Below are positions 55,746-64,000 of a stretch of DNA of 64,000 nucleotides, piece by piece (positions within the stretch are counted from its first letter, which is position 1; each line of letters starts with the position of its first letter). Source of the stretch: Bacteroides faecis MAJ27. GTDB taxonomy: Bacteria > Bacteroidota > Bacteroidia > Bacteroidales > Bacteroidaceae. The stretch covers positions 62,001 through 126,000 of the forward strand of contig NZ_FNNN01000017.1 of NCBI RefSeq assembly GCF_900106755.1. The letters are read 5' to 3'. The notes under the pieces were generated by a model, which was given only the letters and a program-made list of their open reading frames with translations, made no database searches and was not told the origin of the DNA. Both the position numbers and the translations under genes were made by a program.

Positions 55746-56321
55746 ATGAACGAAGTAGAAAGAGTGTTAGCGATTAAAGATGGTGATCATCAGGCATTTA
55801 TAAATTTGTATAACGAATATTGGAGTCAGGTGTATGACTTTAGTCGGTTGTATATTACTACAATTGCTGATGCAGAGGAAATTGTTCAGGATGTGTTTGT
55901 GAAGTTATGGGAATCAAGGCATTTATTGAAAGAAGATGAAAATATTAAGGGCTTTCTCTTTATTGTTACCCGAAACATTGTATTTAATAGGCATAAAAAG
56001 AAAGTAAATGAGAATCTTCTTAAAACTTCTGTTTTATCAGCTTTTGGACATGAAAGTTATTATAACTCCACTAGTGTGGAGGAAGATTATTGTGCTTCTC
56101 AACTAAAGATTTTCATTGATAAGTTAATCAACTCACTTCCTGAACAACAGAGAAAATGTTTTTTGTTAAGTCGTGAAGAGAATCTGAGTTATAGAGAGAT
56201 AGCCGAGAGACTTGGTATTAGTCAGAAGACTGTAGAAATACATATGAGCAAGGCTTTGAAGTTTCTGAAAGACAAGGTTAAACGGGGATGGGAAATTCTT
56301 TTGTCACTTCTTTCATTTTAG
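55746..56321 (+). CDS. ECF RNA polymerase sigma factor
   Basis: Sigma factor of 191 residues from ATG 55746; the frame is open to 55710, but that start would overlap the predicted -7 box. Region 2 is at about 10-80 (DHQAFINLYNEYWSQVYDFSRLY, DAEEIVQDVFVKLWESRHLL, FLFIVTRNIVFNRHKKK). Region 4 is at about 125-185 (INSLPEQQRKCFLLSREENLSYREIAERLGISQKTVEIHMSKALKFLK). It is divergent from FecR across a 158-base gap. It should activate the 45410-54587 operon. Confidence 0.95.
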   Translation: MNEVERVLAIKDGDHQAFINLYNEYWSQVYDFSRLYITTIADAEEIVQDVFVKLWESRHLLKEDENIKGFLFIVTRNIVFNRHKKKVNENLLKTSVLSAFGHESYYNSTSVEEDYCASQLKIFIDKLINSLPEQQRKCFLLSREENLSYREIAERLGISQKTVEIHMSKALKFLKDKVKRGWEILLSLLSF

Positions 56322-56862
56322 TTGTAATAATAAGGATTGTTTATCAGAACTTTATAGCTAAATCATTTGCTTTTAATATGAATTGTTTGACCATTTAATG
56401 AGGTTATCCTTTTGGGATAGACCATTCTTTCTTGTCTTTTTTGATACTATATAAAGGGATACTTATCTTCCTTTTTCGATTATTGATAGGGATATGTTCT
56501 ATACATGATTTCATGAGTCTCTCTTTTAAGACAGGATGCTCGGAGTCACTAAAAAACAATAATATAATAGAAAGTTGTATACTTATAGCGATAATTAGGT
56601 TCTAAAATTTATAGCAATAAACTTTGATTCATATAATTAGTCTGATGATAAAAAAGTTGGGAAAAAGTTTTGTATGATTACTGTTTTTGTGCTAAATTTA
56701 TGACTAATCTCTATTTCAAGTTATGTATTAATGTTTGAATGGAAACTTCGGTCGCTTTTTGATCATACTTATTGTATTTTGTAGGCAATGGTTTGAATGT
56801 CATATATAACAGAGAATTACAGAACTGATAGAATAAATAAAACTTCAACTAATTCGGACAAA
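56322..56862 (+). other. intergenic region between sigma factor and GH3
   Basis: 541 AT-rich bases without a recognisable gene. It must hold the GH3 promoter; no convincing -33/-7 pair was found. The GH3 frame is open back to 56797, but that leader lacks signal-peptide character. Confidence 0.4.
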
Positions 56863-59454
56863 ATGAAAAGAGTACTATTGACTTTGAGTATGAGTATCGC
56901 TACATTGGTGGGTACTTTGGCGCAAAATGAACCTTATAAGAATCACCAGTTGTCTCCAAAAGAACGTGCAGATGACTTGTTGGGGCGGTTGACATTAAAA
57001 GAGAAAATTGGCTTGATGCAAAATTCTTCTAATGCGGTGGAGCGTCTGGGGATTGCTCCTTACAATTGGTGGAGCGAGGGATTACATGGTGTTGCCCGCA
57101 ATGGGCTGGCAACAGTATTTCCGATAACGATGGGAATGGCCTCTACTTTTGATGATGAAGCTATCGAAAAGATATATACAGCCGTGAGTGATGAAGGACG
57201 TGCTAAATTCCACGACGCACATCGTCGTAACCGCTATGGGTGTGGAAATGAGGGACTTACTTTCTGGAATCCTAATGTGAATATTTTCCGTGATCCGCGC
57301 TGGGGCCGGGGGCAGGAGACTTTTGGAGAAGATCCTTATCTGACTACTCGGATGGGAGTATCTGTAGTAAAGGGCATGCAAGGACCGGCAGATGCTGCAT
57401 ATGATAAGACTCATGCATGTGCTAAGCATTATGCTGTACATAGTGGTCCTGAAGCGAAGCGTCACTCTTTCGACGTAGAGCATCTCTCTCCTCGTGATTT
57501 GTGGGAGACTTATTTGCCTGCCTTCAAAGCACTTGTGCAAGAAGCAGATGTAAAGGAAGTAATGTGTGCCTATCAGCGTTTTGAGGGAGAACCTTGTTGT
57601 GACAGTAACAGGTTGCTGACGCAAATCCTACGGGATGAATGGGGATATAAGCATCTGGTGGTCAGCGACTGTGGCGCTATCAGCGATTTTTTCTATAAAG
57701 ACCGTCATGGAACGCATAAAGATGCAGCTGATGCTAGTGCTTCTGCTGTGATTAATGGTACGGATTTGGAATGTGGTGTCGAATATGCTCATCTGGAAGA
57801 GGCTGTAAAGAGAGGTTTGATTACGGAGGAACGTATAAATACCAGTTTGCGCCGCTTGCTAGAGGCTCGTTTTGCCTTGGGTGAGATGGACCCAGATTCC
57901 ATTGTTGCTTGGAGTAAAATCGGTATCGACACTGTAGATTGCGATTTGCACAGACAAATGGCTTTGGACATAACACGCAAATCAATGGTATTGCTTCACA
58001 ATAACGGTATACTTCCTTTGGCAAAAACATCGACGCGTATTGCCGTAATGGGACCCAATGCCGTAGATTCAGTCATGCAATGGGGGAATTATAAAGGAGT
58101 ACCTTCGCATACATATACCATTCTGGAGGGAATACGCAATAAAGTTGGTAACGTTCCTTACGAAAAAGGATGTGAATTATTGGAGAATCAGGTTTTTGAT
58201 TCTTACTTCAATGAGATTTCCAACAAGGGATATCATGGCTTAACCGCTACTTATTGGAATAATATGAACATGAGTGGGGATGTGGCTGCTACGGAGCAAT
58301 ACACTTCTCCGGTTAATCTGAGTAACGGTGGCCATACTGTATTTGCTACAGGAGTCGGATTATACAACTTCACAGCAATATATGAAGGTACTTTCTGTCC
58401 GAAGAAGGATGGTAATTATACATTAATTATTGAGGGAGATGATGGTTATCGGGTATATGTGAATGGCAGTAAGGTAATTGATTATTGGGGAGAACATGCC
58501 AGTGCAAAAAGAGAATATACATTGAAAGCTACAGCAGGGCAGGACTATAAAATAAAAATAGAGTATATGCAGGCAGGTGCAGAGGCTTTGTTGAAGTTTG
58601 ATTTAGGTATTTATCGGCAGATCCCTGCTGCAACGGTTGTTGATAAAGTAAAGGACGCGGATATTGTCATTTTTTTGGGTGGTATTTCACCGGATTTGGA
58701 AGGAGAAGAAAAACATTTTGTAAATTGTCCCGGCTTCTCTGGTGGCGATCGCACCTCGATTGAACTTCCGCAGGTGCAACGGGATATTCTGAAAGCATTA
58801 AAGAAAGCAGGTAAGAAAGTGGTTTTTGTCAACTGTTCCGGTTCGGCAGTAGCATTGGTTCCTGAAATGGAGTCATGTGATGCCATCTTGCAGGCGTGGT
58901 ATCCTGGACAAGCAGGTGGATTGGCTGTGGCAGACGTTCTGTTTGGAGATTTTAATCCGAGTGGGAAACTGCCTGTTACTTTTTATAAAAGTACGGACCA
59001 ATTGCCGGATTTTGAAGATTACAGCATGAAAAACCGTACATATAGATATATGGTAGAAGCTCCTTTGTTCCCTTTTGGATATGGATTGAGTTATACTACT
59101 TTTGATATATCTAAAGGACGTCTAAATAAGAAATCTATATCTGCCGGAAAGGATTTAAATTTTAAAGTCAATGTGAAGAATACAGGGAAGTGCGATGGTG
59201 CTGAAGTCATTCAGGTATATGTCCGTAAGGTGGATGATATGGAGGGACCGGTAAAGAGTTTGCGGGCTTTCCGCCGGGTACCGTTAAAGGCGGGAGAGTC
59301 TTGTGTAGTATCCATTGATCTTTTACCAGCTACATTTGAATTCTTTGATCCGGTTACAAATACAATGCGTGTTATGCCCGGAAAATACGAAGTTATGTAT
59401 GGCAATAGCTCGGATATAGCTTCGGAGAACAAACTAAGTGTTATACTTCGGTAA
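56863..59454 (+). CDS. GH3 family beta-glycosidase with inserted PA14 domain
   Basis: Exported retaining exo-beta-glycosidase of 863 residues from ATG 56863, which starts the signal peptide (MKRVLLTLSMSIATLVGTLAQ). The barrel contains WWSEGLHGVARNG, FWNPNVNIFRDPRWGRGQETFGEDPYL and CAKHYAVHSGPEAKRHSFD. The nucleophile is probably Asp269 in VVSDCGAISDFF. The sandwich domain is split by a PA14 carbohydrate-binding domain at about 455-585 (GLTATYWNNMNMSGD, EGDDGYRVYVNGSKVIDYW). A C-terminal FnIII-like domain follows FPFGYGLSYTTFDIS. Enzymes of this layout include beta-xylosidases and beta-glucosidases. It lies beside the sigma gene of the mucin-type PUL, but whether it belongs to that regulon is unknown. 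Confidence 0.93.
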   Translation: MKRVLLTLSMSIATLVGTLAQNEPYKNHQLSPKERADDLLGRLTLKEKIGLMQNSSNAVERLGIAPYNWWSEGLHGVARNGLATVFPITMGMASTFDDEAIEKIYTAVSDEGRAKFHDAHRRNRYGCGNEGLTFWNPNVNIFRDPRWGRGQETFGEDPYLTTRMGVSVVKGMQGPADAAYDKTHACAKHYAVHSGPEAKRHSFDVEHLSPRDLWETYLPAFKALVQEADVKEVMCAYQRFEGEPCCDSNRLLTQILRDEWGYKHLVVSDCGAISDFFYKDRHGTHKDAADASASAVINGTDLECGVEYAHLEEAVKRGLITEERINTSLRRLLEARFALGEMDPDSIVAWSKIGIDTVDCDLHRQMALDITRKSMVLLHNNGILPLAKTSTRIAVMGPNAVDSVMQWGNYKGVPSHTYTILEGIRNKVGNVPYEKGCELLENQVFDSYFNEISNKGYHGLTATYWNNMNMSGDVAATEQYTSPVNLSNGGHTVFATGVGLYNFTAIYEGTFCPKKDGNYTLIIEGDDGYRVYVNGSKVIDYWGEHASAKREYTLKATAGQDYKIKIEYMQAGAEALLKFDLGIYRQIPAATVVDKVKDADIVIFLGGISPDLEGEEKHFVNCPGFSGGDRTSIELPQVQRDILKALKKAGKKVVFVNCSGSAVALVPEMESCDAILQAWYPGQAGGLAVADVLFGDFNPSGKLPVTFYKSTDQLPDFEDYSMKNRTYRYMVEAPLFPFGYGLSYTTFDISKGRLNKKSISAGKDLNFKVNVKNTGKCDGAEVIQVYVRKVDDMEGPVKSLRAFRRVPLKAGESCVVSIDLLPATFEFFDPVTNTMRVMPGKYEVMYGNSSDIASENKLSVILR

Positions 59455-59484
59455 TAAGAATGTATGCGCTTATAAAATAAATAT

Positions 59485-59520
59485 AAATAGCCTCGTGAAC
59501 TGTTGTTTATGAGGCTATTT
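59485..59520 (+). terminator. terminator after the PA14 GH3
   Basis: Perfect 10-bp arms AAATAGCCTC (59485-59494) and GAGGCTATTT (59511-59520), then TATATT; 30 bases past the stop codon. Confidence 0.75.
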
Positions 59521-59649
59521 TATATTCCGGAATATTCAGTAAAATACTTGAAAAAACAGACTATCCGGAACCTTTCATTGTTTCCACAACAATCTGTTGA
59601 TGTGTATCATGCTGGAGGAAGTCATGTTATAATGCTTCTATTGCATGAC

Positions 59650-60840
59650 TCAGACTTTCTCACAGAGAACCAGTACTTTCTGTTCATCGTTTAAGGTGCT
59701 GGCAAATAGATAAGTGTTCCCACCTTCCATAAGTTTGGTGCGTTTACGGAGTTCGGCAACTGTAGCCGGAAAATTGCGTACTGTAATATTTGCTTTCTTT
59801 AGGTCTGCAAGTCCCTTTTTTATTTCTTTTTTGTTAAAACTGCACTGGTTGACGATGTGAAAAATTCTGCCGGGAAAATTTCCGATCAAAGTATCGGAAG
59901 TATAAAGATGACTATTAGGATGCAACTTTTTAACAGGAAATGCAGAAGTGATGATGCGGAAAGCTCCGGCTTTCAAGAGCGAGGCATTGGGTTCGTAGAG
60001 ATAATTCTCCAATGTATTAGTGTAACTGCATTTGCTGCGCTGTTCTTCCTCACGGGTGAAGACAAAGCGTTGTTCCTTCTGCATTCCCTTTGTATAGAGG
60101 TTGATGCAATGGATGGGTATTTCATCTGCCGGTGTTTGTCCAAGTATCAATAGTAATTCTTTGCATTCATTGTTGGCGGATATGATATGAACTTCTTGCA
60201 CACTTTGTAACTCTTTTAATGCCAATGTCAGGTCGAGCATGGGAGAAAGTTTGATCATGACTCGCTTGCCTTTTTTCAATAAGAGTTCTTCCAGTTCGGC
60301 TACGTTAGGTTCACAATCGGAGATGGCAACTGTCTTTCCTCCGTGCCCGTTACGACGGGCAGGATCGAGGAAGATACAGTCTACCGGAGACATGGCATTC
60401 AGATAATCTACTCCATCCTCATTTCTTACATCAATATGTTTTAAATTCAGAATAGGAAAATTATGTATTGCTATTTCACAGAGATCTTTCTGGCGTTCCA
60501 CATAAGTAACGGACTGGAATTTGGCAGCAAGGAAAGAACAATCAATCCCGAATCCTCCGGTTAAGTCTGTCAGAGAATTGCCTTTTAAAAGAGTTGCTTT
60601 GTAGTGGGCGGTGACTTCTGAGGAACATTGTTCCAGTGACAAATGCTTTGGATACCATATATCGTTTATTTCTTTCCATGATGGAATTTTTTCGGCTGCT
60701 ACTTGCCTTCCTGCTATCTGTGTGATGGCGGTCGGCATATCTACGTTTGGGTATTTTCTGCCTTGCAGGGCCAGAATGCGTATATCGTCCGTTTGATGTT
60801 GGCGGATAAAGAGCTGAGTTTCGGGTGAAATTTGCATCAT
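59650..60840 (-). CDS. THUMP-like-domain SAM-dependent methyltransferase
   Basis: Cytoplasmic class I methyltransferase of 396 residues, probably acting on RNA. An N-terminal ferredoxin-like part (about 1-90) is followed by the Rossmann fold with motif I LTDLTGGFGIDCSFLA, an acidic strand end VTYVERQKDLCEIA and the catalytic-type motif CIFLDPARRNGHGG. The C-terminal third resembles the THUMP-like domain of the PG_1098 group (ARRNG..., VRNFPATVAELRKRTKLMEGGNTYLFAS). This group is conserved in Bacteroidetes and its target is not known to me. It lies 35 bases downstream of the VanX-type gene and probably shares its transcript. Confidence 0.85.
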   Translation of the reverse strand: MMQISPETQLFIRQHQTDDIRILALQGRKYPNVDMPTAITQIAGRQVAAEKIPSWKEINDIWYPKHLSLEQCSSEVTAHYKATLLKGNSLTDLTGGFGIDCSFLAAKFQSVTYVERQKDLCEIAIHNFPILNLKHIDVRNEDGVDYLNAMSPVDCIFLDPARRNGHGGKTVAISDCEPNVAELEELLLKKGKRVMIKLSPMLDLTLALKELQSVQEVHIISANNECKELLLILGQTPADEIPIHCINLYTKGMQKEQRFVFTREEEQRSKCSYTNTLENYLYEPNASLLKAGAFRIITSAFPVKKLHPNSHLYTSDTLIGNFPGRIFHIVNQCSFNKKEIKKGLADLKKANITVRNFPATVAELRKRTKLMEGGNTYLFASTLNDEQKVLVLCEKV

Positions 60841-60875
60841 AGGTTGTTTATATTCGGTGTTATATGGTGGATTTG

Positions 60876-61691
60876 TTATGGTATTACATTGTATTTTTTG
60901 CGAGCTTCCTCGCGGCTACAGAAATTGAAATGCCACCATTCGCTGGGCAATGCACGGAATCCGGCTGTTTTCATCACTTTCCTTAGTAATATTCGGTTCT
61001 GACGTTCCGCTTCGGTAATTTTGCCGTTTCGTACCAGTTCGCCTTCCTCTGTGATATGTGCTTCTACACCAAGATGATCTACTTTTGTGCCCATGGATAA
61101 CGGGTGGCCCAAAGAATCCAGAATACTGATGTCTACCGCCAGGCCGTAGTTGTGAAGTCCGCCTCCACGGTTTGGGTTAGAAATGTATCGGTATTTGGAA
61201 GTTCCTTTGACTACATCCCACATTTTTCTTTGTACAGACATCGGACGTGCAGCATCATAAATGATGAGACTGTAGGATGGATACAATTCTTTCAGTGTTT
61301 TTTGCGCTTTCATAAGAGCATGTGCCGCATCGACATGCAGGTAGGCTTCTGCCAGACTATCATAAAGAATTTCTCCGGTGAAGTTATCCGCTTGGGTGTA
61401 CATTAGGCTGATGGCAATACTGCTGTCCAGTTCCGCTATATTTACCAGACCAAGGGAATCCATGTAAAGGGCCATCGGGCTTTTCTCATGTCCCGAGGTC
61501 GGTTGGTTGCCGACTTTATTTTTCTGCAAGAGGGTGGCATGAATGGAGTCCGCATGAATAAGGACTGTGTACATAGGATCTGTACACGTTGTTTCGGTTG
61601 CTGTAGATGTCCTTTTCTCCTTGTGTCCTGATGTGCAGGAATATCCTGCTAACAGAAAACAAAAGACAGGTAAACTATATTTCAGAATCAT
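60876..61691 (-). CDS. VanX-type D-alanyl-D-alanine dipeptidase lipoprotein
   Basis: Zinc D-Ala-D-Ala dipeptidase family protein of 271 residues, a lipoprotein (Cys19, GYSCTSGHK). The peptidase domain starts near residue 85 (AELDSSIAISLMYTQADNFTG). It carries the substrate-binding YDAARPMSVQRKMW and the zinc ligands in GGGLHNYGLAVDISILD and SEWWHFNF. In Bacteroides these proteins are ordinary envelope enzymes for peptidoglycan peptides rather than vancomycin-resistance factors; no VanA/VanH partners are present. It heads a two-gene minus-strand unit with the methyltransferase. Confidence 0.9.
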   Translation of the reverse strand: MILKYSLPVFCFLLAGYSCTSGHKEKRTSTATETTCTDPMYTVLIHADSIHATLLQKNKVGNQPTSGHEKSPMALYMDSLGLVNIAELDSSIAISLMYTQADNFTGEILYDSLAEAYLHVDAAHALMKAQKTLKELYPSYSLIIYDAARPMSVQRKMWDVVKGTSKYRYISNPNRGGGLHNYGLAVDISILDSLGHPLSMGTKVDHLGVEAHITEEGELVRNGKITEAERQNRILLRKVMKTAGFRALPSEWWHFNFCSREEARKKYNVIP

Positions 61692-61716
61692 GACTACTCC
61701 TTTGGATTTAGTGTGC

Positions 61717-61747
61717 CAAAGATACTTCTTTTTGAATTTAGCGCCAA
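61717..61747 (-). promoter_or_regulatory. promoter candidate for the VanX-type gene
   Basis: The minus strand has TATCTTTG (61717-61724), a perfect TAnnTTTG, preceded about 20 bases upstream by TTGG, a partial match to TTTG. The ATG is 26 bases downstream. Confidence 0.5.
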
Positions 61748-62675
61748 TAAAAAGCCCTTTTTACGTTGTTTGTCGGATATATATGTGTGTTGGATACGCA
61801 AGATTATACAGAAACCGTATTTTTAACTTTCGATGTTGGCTATTACTTTTTCAGTTTTGTTGTTTTCTTCCATATTTCGAGTAGAGTGTTTAATGCGGCA
61901 CCTTTGGTAGATTGCATGCCAAGACGATACAGATTGCATGTAGGCTTTTTACCGGTGAAAAGGCGTTTTTTTGTCCACACATTACTAAATAATAGTCATA
62001 TTTTCCACTCTTTTGGGGAGTTTGTTGAAAGAGCCGAAGTATCTGTAAACGGTGAAAGGAATAAACTTGTTCGGAGACAGATTGGAATATTGATAAGAAA
62101 TAGTATCAGTCATAAATAAACTGTATTTGATTCTATATTTCCCCAATATAGATATTTATTTTTAAGGAAGAAGGGGAGAGATGTATTCAGATTGATTTTA
62201 TGAGTTGTTTACTCATGCCTGGATGTTGAATTAAGAGAAGAGAAAATTTGTTTTTATCCCTCTGTTTTATGATTTGGCAGAAAAAACTTGAACTGTTTTG
62301 AGCGTTTGGTGTTTCTTGCCGGAATTGATTATTAAAATTGGTTCATATCTTGGTATAGACTTGTATTACTATGGGTATAGACGAAATATAATATTGTAAA
62401 ACAGTGGTTTATATTATTCTGCTTTGCACTAAAATAACGTTTTTTATATAGCTGCAGATACAATTCTTAATAACTTGAATACAATTCTTTATATATAAAT
62501 ATATTATTATTAATAACTGATTTAGAATCCTTGTTCCTTATCTAATCTTGAAACTGTATTTTTGCTCAGCAATATCATTGAAATGTGGTATTGTGACTAA
62601 TAAGTGTTATGAAATATTAGATTAAGGTAGCTGTTTGTGAAAATCGCTCCAATATTGTTTGTTTTGTTTGTGTTA
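61748..62675. other. intergenic stretch, no gene supported
   Basis: About 0.9 kb, very AT-rich from 62100 on. Short open frames exist (for example a 117-codon plus-strand frame at 61766), but they lack recognisable domains, signal peptides or sensible composition, and I do not call them genes. Confidence 0.45.
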
Positions 62676-62712
62676 TCCCATTTTGAATGCCAAGAGTGGT
62701 TTCAAAATGGGA
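62676..62712. terminator. hairpin downstream of the GH43-type gene
   Basis: Perfect 12-bp arms TCCCATTTTGAA (62676-62687) and TTCAAAATGGGA (62701-62712). It lies 109 bases past the minus-strand stop at 62821. On the plus strand TTTT follows, so it may function in either direction. Confidence 0.6.
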
Positions 62713-62820
62713 TTTTGCATGAATATGGAGCAGACGTTATAAAACAGTATCTCTTGTTGGAAAAAAGATTTGGAGATACTTTTGTAGGTAGTGCAACTGT
62801 GTAATTCTGTTTTAGAGAAA

Positions 62821-64000
62821 TTATTGTGGTATTCCGAAAGCTGCGAACTCATAAATTCCGTCAGCCCACATTGCGGAATTGTTTGTATGTACGTTGACAA
62901 CACCATAAACGCGCAGGCGTAGATATCTGTAGGGTGTCGCGTCCTCAATGGGGAGGATTTGAAAGCCTACTTGCCAGTTCGTTCTACCGTCAATGAGCAT
63001 CTTATAACTTTTACCGTCCTGACTGCCTTCGACTGTGTATTTATAAGCAGCTTCAGATCCATTGACTAATCTTGTAGAAAGATTTATTTCTGAGATCTTG
63101 GCATTCTTCTGCATGTCGACAACGAACAGGTGTGGGGCACCAACAGGAGAATTTGAACTCTTTTGAAAAAAGTCGGAAGAATTCAGATCGGCTCCATCGG
63201 TGATGCAATCGGCTTTTACCCCTTTTGCACCGCTAACCTGAGAAGTTACGGGCATATTTAATGTGAGATTTTTCCCATTTTGAACGGGAATGATGCCGTA
63301 TTTCTCGTCAAACTCCAGATATCTGTAGTAATCCATTGAAGCATATCCTTGGTTGAATGAAGCGACAGAGACTCTTGGAAAGTTACCATCTGGGTCTTTG
63401 TGATGGTATTGTGCTCCCCAATGATAGCTCCATACCCCGTAAGTTGATTTATCAGTACCGATTCTTCTGATGTTGTTGAACTGGGCACCGAAGGTAGAGT
63501 TGTTTCCGATTTCTCTCAATGAGGTCCATGCTCCTCCTAAATCAGTGGTGGATGCGTACATTGTCTGACTCGGATACCATCCGGAAGCTTTTGAACTAAA
63601 GAAGTAGTATTCTCCGTCTTTCTTTATGATAGCAGGAGTTTCTCGATGCTCCCCTTTACAAATCGTGTTGACCAATGAGACTGGTTTTGTCCATGATTCA
63701 TCCAGTTTGTAGATGTTTATATCACTGTTCGTATTAGTAGCGGAAAGCAGATATGCCGTATTGTCATCGTCTACGAAAAGCGATTGGTCTCTTGAATCAT
63801 GCCCCAATGGTCTTTCCATCGTACCGACTTCAACCGTTCCCTTTGGAGTTATTTGTACCAGATATATTTTAGCAGCTGTGTATCCCGGACCGTCTTCATA
63901 ATGTGCTGATAACACTACTTTGTTTGTTTTTTTATTGTAGCGGAAAGCGATACCTTCGAATTTAACATTGGGGTAGAAAGCTAGTTCCCGTGGAGTACTC
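62821..64000 (-). CDS. GH43-type beta-propeller glycosidase with F5/8 type C domain, partial
   Basis: The C-terminal 392 codons of an enzyme whose start lies beyond the right edge. The frame is open at 64000 (STPRELAFYPNVKFEGIAFRYN). Propeller blades include KVVLSAHYEDGPGYTAAKIYLVQI, DSRDQSLFVDDDNTAYLLSATNTN, GEHRETPAIIKKDGEYYFFSSKASGWYPSQ and YGVWSYHWGAQYHH. From about 63220 to the stop there is a discoidin module (VDMQKNAKISEINLSTR, YRYLRLRVYGVVNV). The pattern resembles GH43 subfamily 24 (exo-beta-1,3-galactanases), but the catalytic Asp of blade 1 is outside the window, so the subfamily is tentative. Confidence 0.8.
   Translation of the reverse strand, partial: STPRELAFYPNVKFEGIAFRYNKKTNKVVLSAHYEDGPGYTAAKIYLVQITPKGTVEVGTMERPLGHDSRDQSLFVDDDNTAYLLSATNTNSDINIYKLDESWTKPVSLVNTICKGEHRETPAIIKKDGEYYFFSSKASGWYPSQTMYASTTDLGGAWTSLREIGNNSTFGAQFNNIRRIGTDKSTYGVWSYHWGAQYHHKDPDGNFPRVSVASFNQGYASMDYYRYLEFDEKYGIIPVQNGKNLTLNMPVTSQVSGAKGVKADCITDGADLNSSDFFQKSSNSPVGAPHLFVVDMQKNAKISEINLSTRLVNGSEAAYKYTVEGSQDGKSYKMLIDGRTNWQVGFQILPIEDATPYRYLRLRVYGVVNVHTNNSAMWADGIYEFAAFGIPQ

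Noticed and set aside
59503..59694. 63-codon plus-strand frame
   Set aside because: It begins within the GH3 terminator right arm region and runs into the antisense of the methyltransferase end.
60876..61691. Vancomycin-resistance determinant
   Set aside because: Only a VanX-type dipeptidase lipoprotein is present, with no VanH, VanA or VanRS genes; chromosomal homologs are ordinary envelope enzymes.
61766..62119. 117-codon plus-strand frame after the VanX-type gene
   Set aside because: No signal, domain or convincing start; the composition looks like translated intergenic DNA. It could be a small unknown protein, but nothing supports it.

Overview
The window is chromosomal DNA of a gut Bacteroides (B. 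thetaiotaomicron / ovatus / xylanisolvens type). The evidence is four SusC-type receptors and three SusD-type partners, ECF sigma/FecR pairs of the Bacteroidetes kind, many surface-type lipoprotein signals, glycoside hydrolases in polysaccharide utilisation loci (PULs), and promoter-like TAnnTTTG boxes. Species level cannot be settled from sequence reading alone.

Layout. (1) 1-6462: the end of a PUL with a partial SusC carrying an STN signalling domain, FecR anti-sigma and ECF sigma on the minus strand, and a divergent GH31 enzyme. (2) 6463-37024: a visibly more AT-rich block holding an unlinked-looking second set of PUL genes. It has a frameshifted ECF sigma, a TIG/NHL lipoprotein, a SusC/SusD pair without STN, two accessory lipoproteins, a GH36 alpha-galactosidase, a GH43-type enzyme and a GH3. 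These are followed by a second SusC (with STN)/SusD pair, a frameshifted GH43-like gene, a GH97 probable alpha-galactosidase, a wrecked GH3, a wrecked GH65 and a dead IS982-type insertion sequence. (3) 37025-39123: a second GH36, close paralog of the first, missing its 5' end and signal peptide at the IS edge. (4) 39299-41149: an MscS-type channel. (5) 41293-45209: a phosphoesterase and a TonB-dependent receptor that is not of the SusC/SusD type. (6) 45410-56321: a mucin-type PUL with an M60 mucin peptidase, a discoidin lipoprotein, SusD, SusC with STN and FecR, and a divergent ECF sigma; its order resembles BT4244-BT4250 of B. thetaiotaomicron. (7) 56863-59454: GH3 with an inserted PA14 domain. 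(8) 59650-61691: a THUMP-like methyltransferase and a VanX-type dipeptidase. (9) 62821-64000: part of a GH43-type enzyme with a C-terminal discoidin domain.

How they work together. Regions 1-3 look like alpha-galactoside or alpha-glucoside scavenging. SusC/SusD pairs import oligosaccharides, surface lipoproteins bind glycan, and GH36, GH97, GH31, GH3 and GH43 enzymes trim it. The 6.5-37 kb block carries diverged paralogs of its neighbours (SusC, sigma factor, GH36), has lower GC, and is full of broken genes near its right edge. The IS there joins two unrelated truncated genes. I read this as an acquired and decaying PUL next to, or recombined into, a related resident PUL. Its STN receptor has no intact sigma/anti-sigma of its own, so control by the neighbouring intact pair is an open and testable possibility.

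No tRNA, rRNA, CRISPR array or phage genes were seen.
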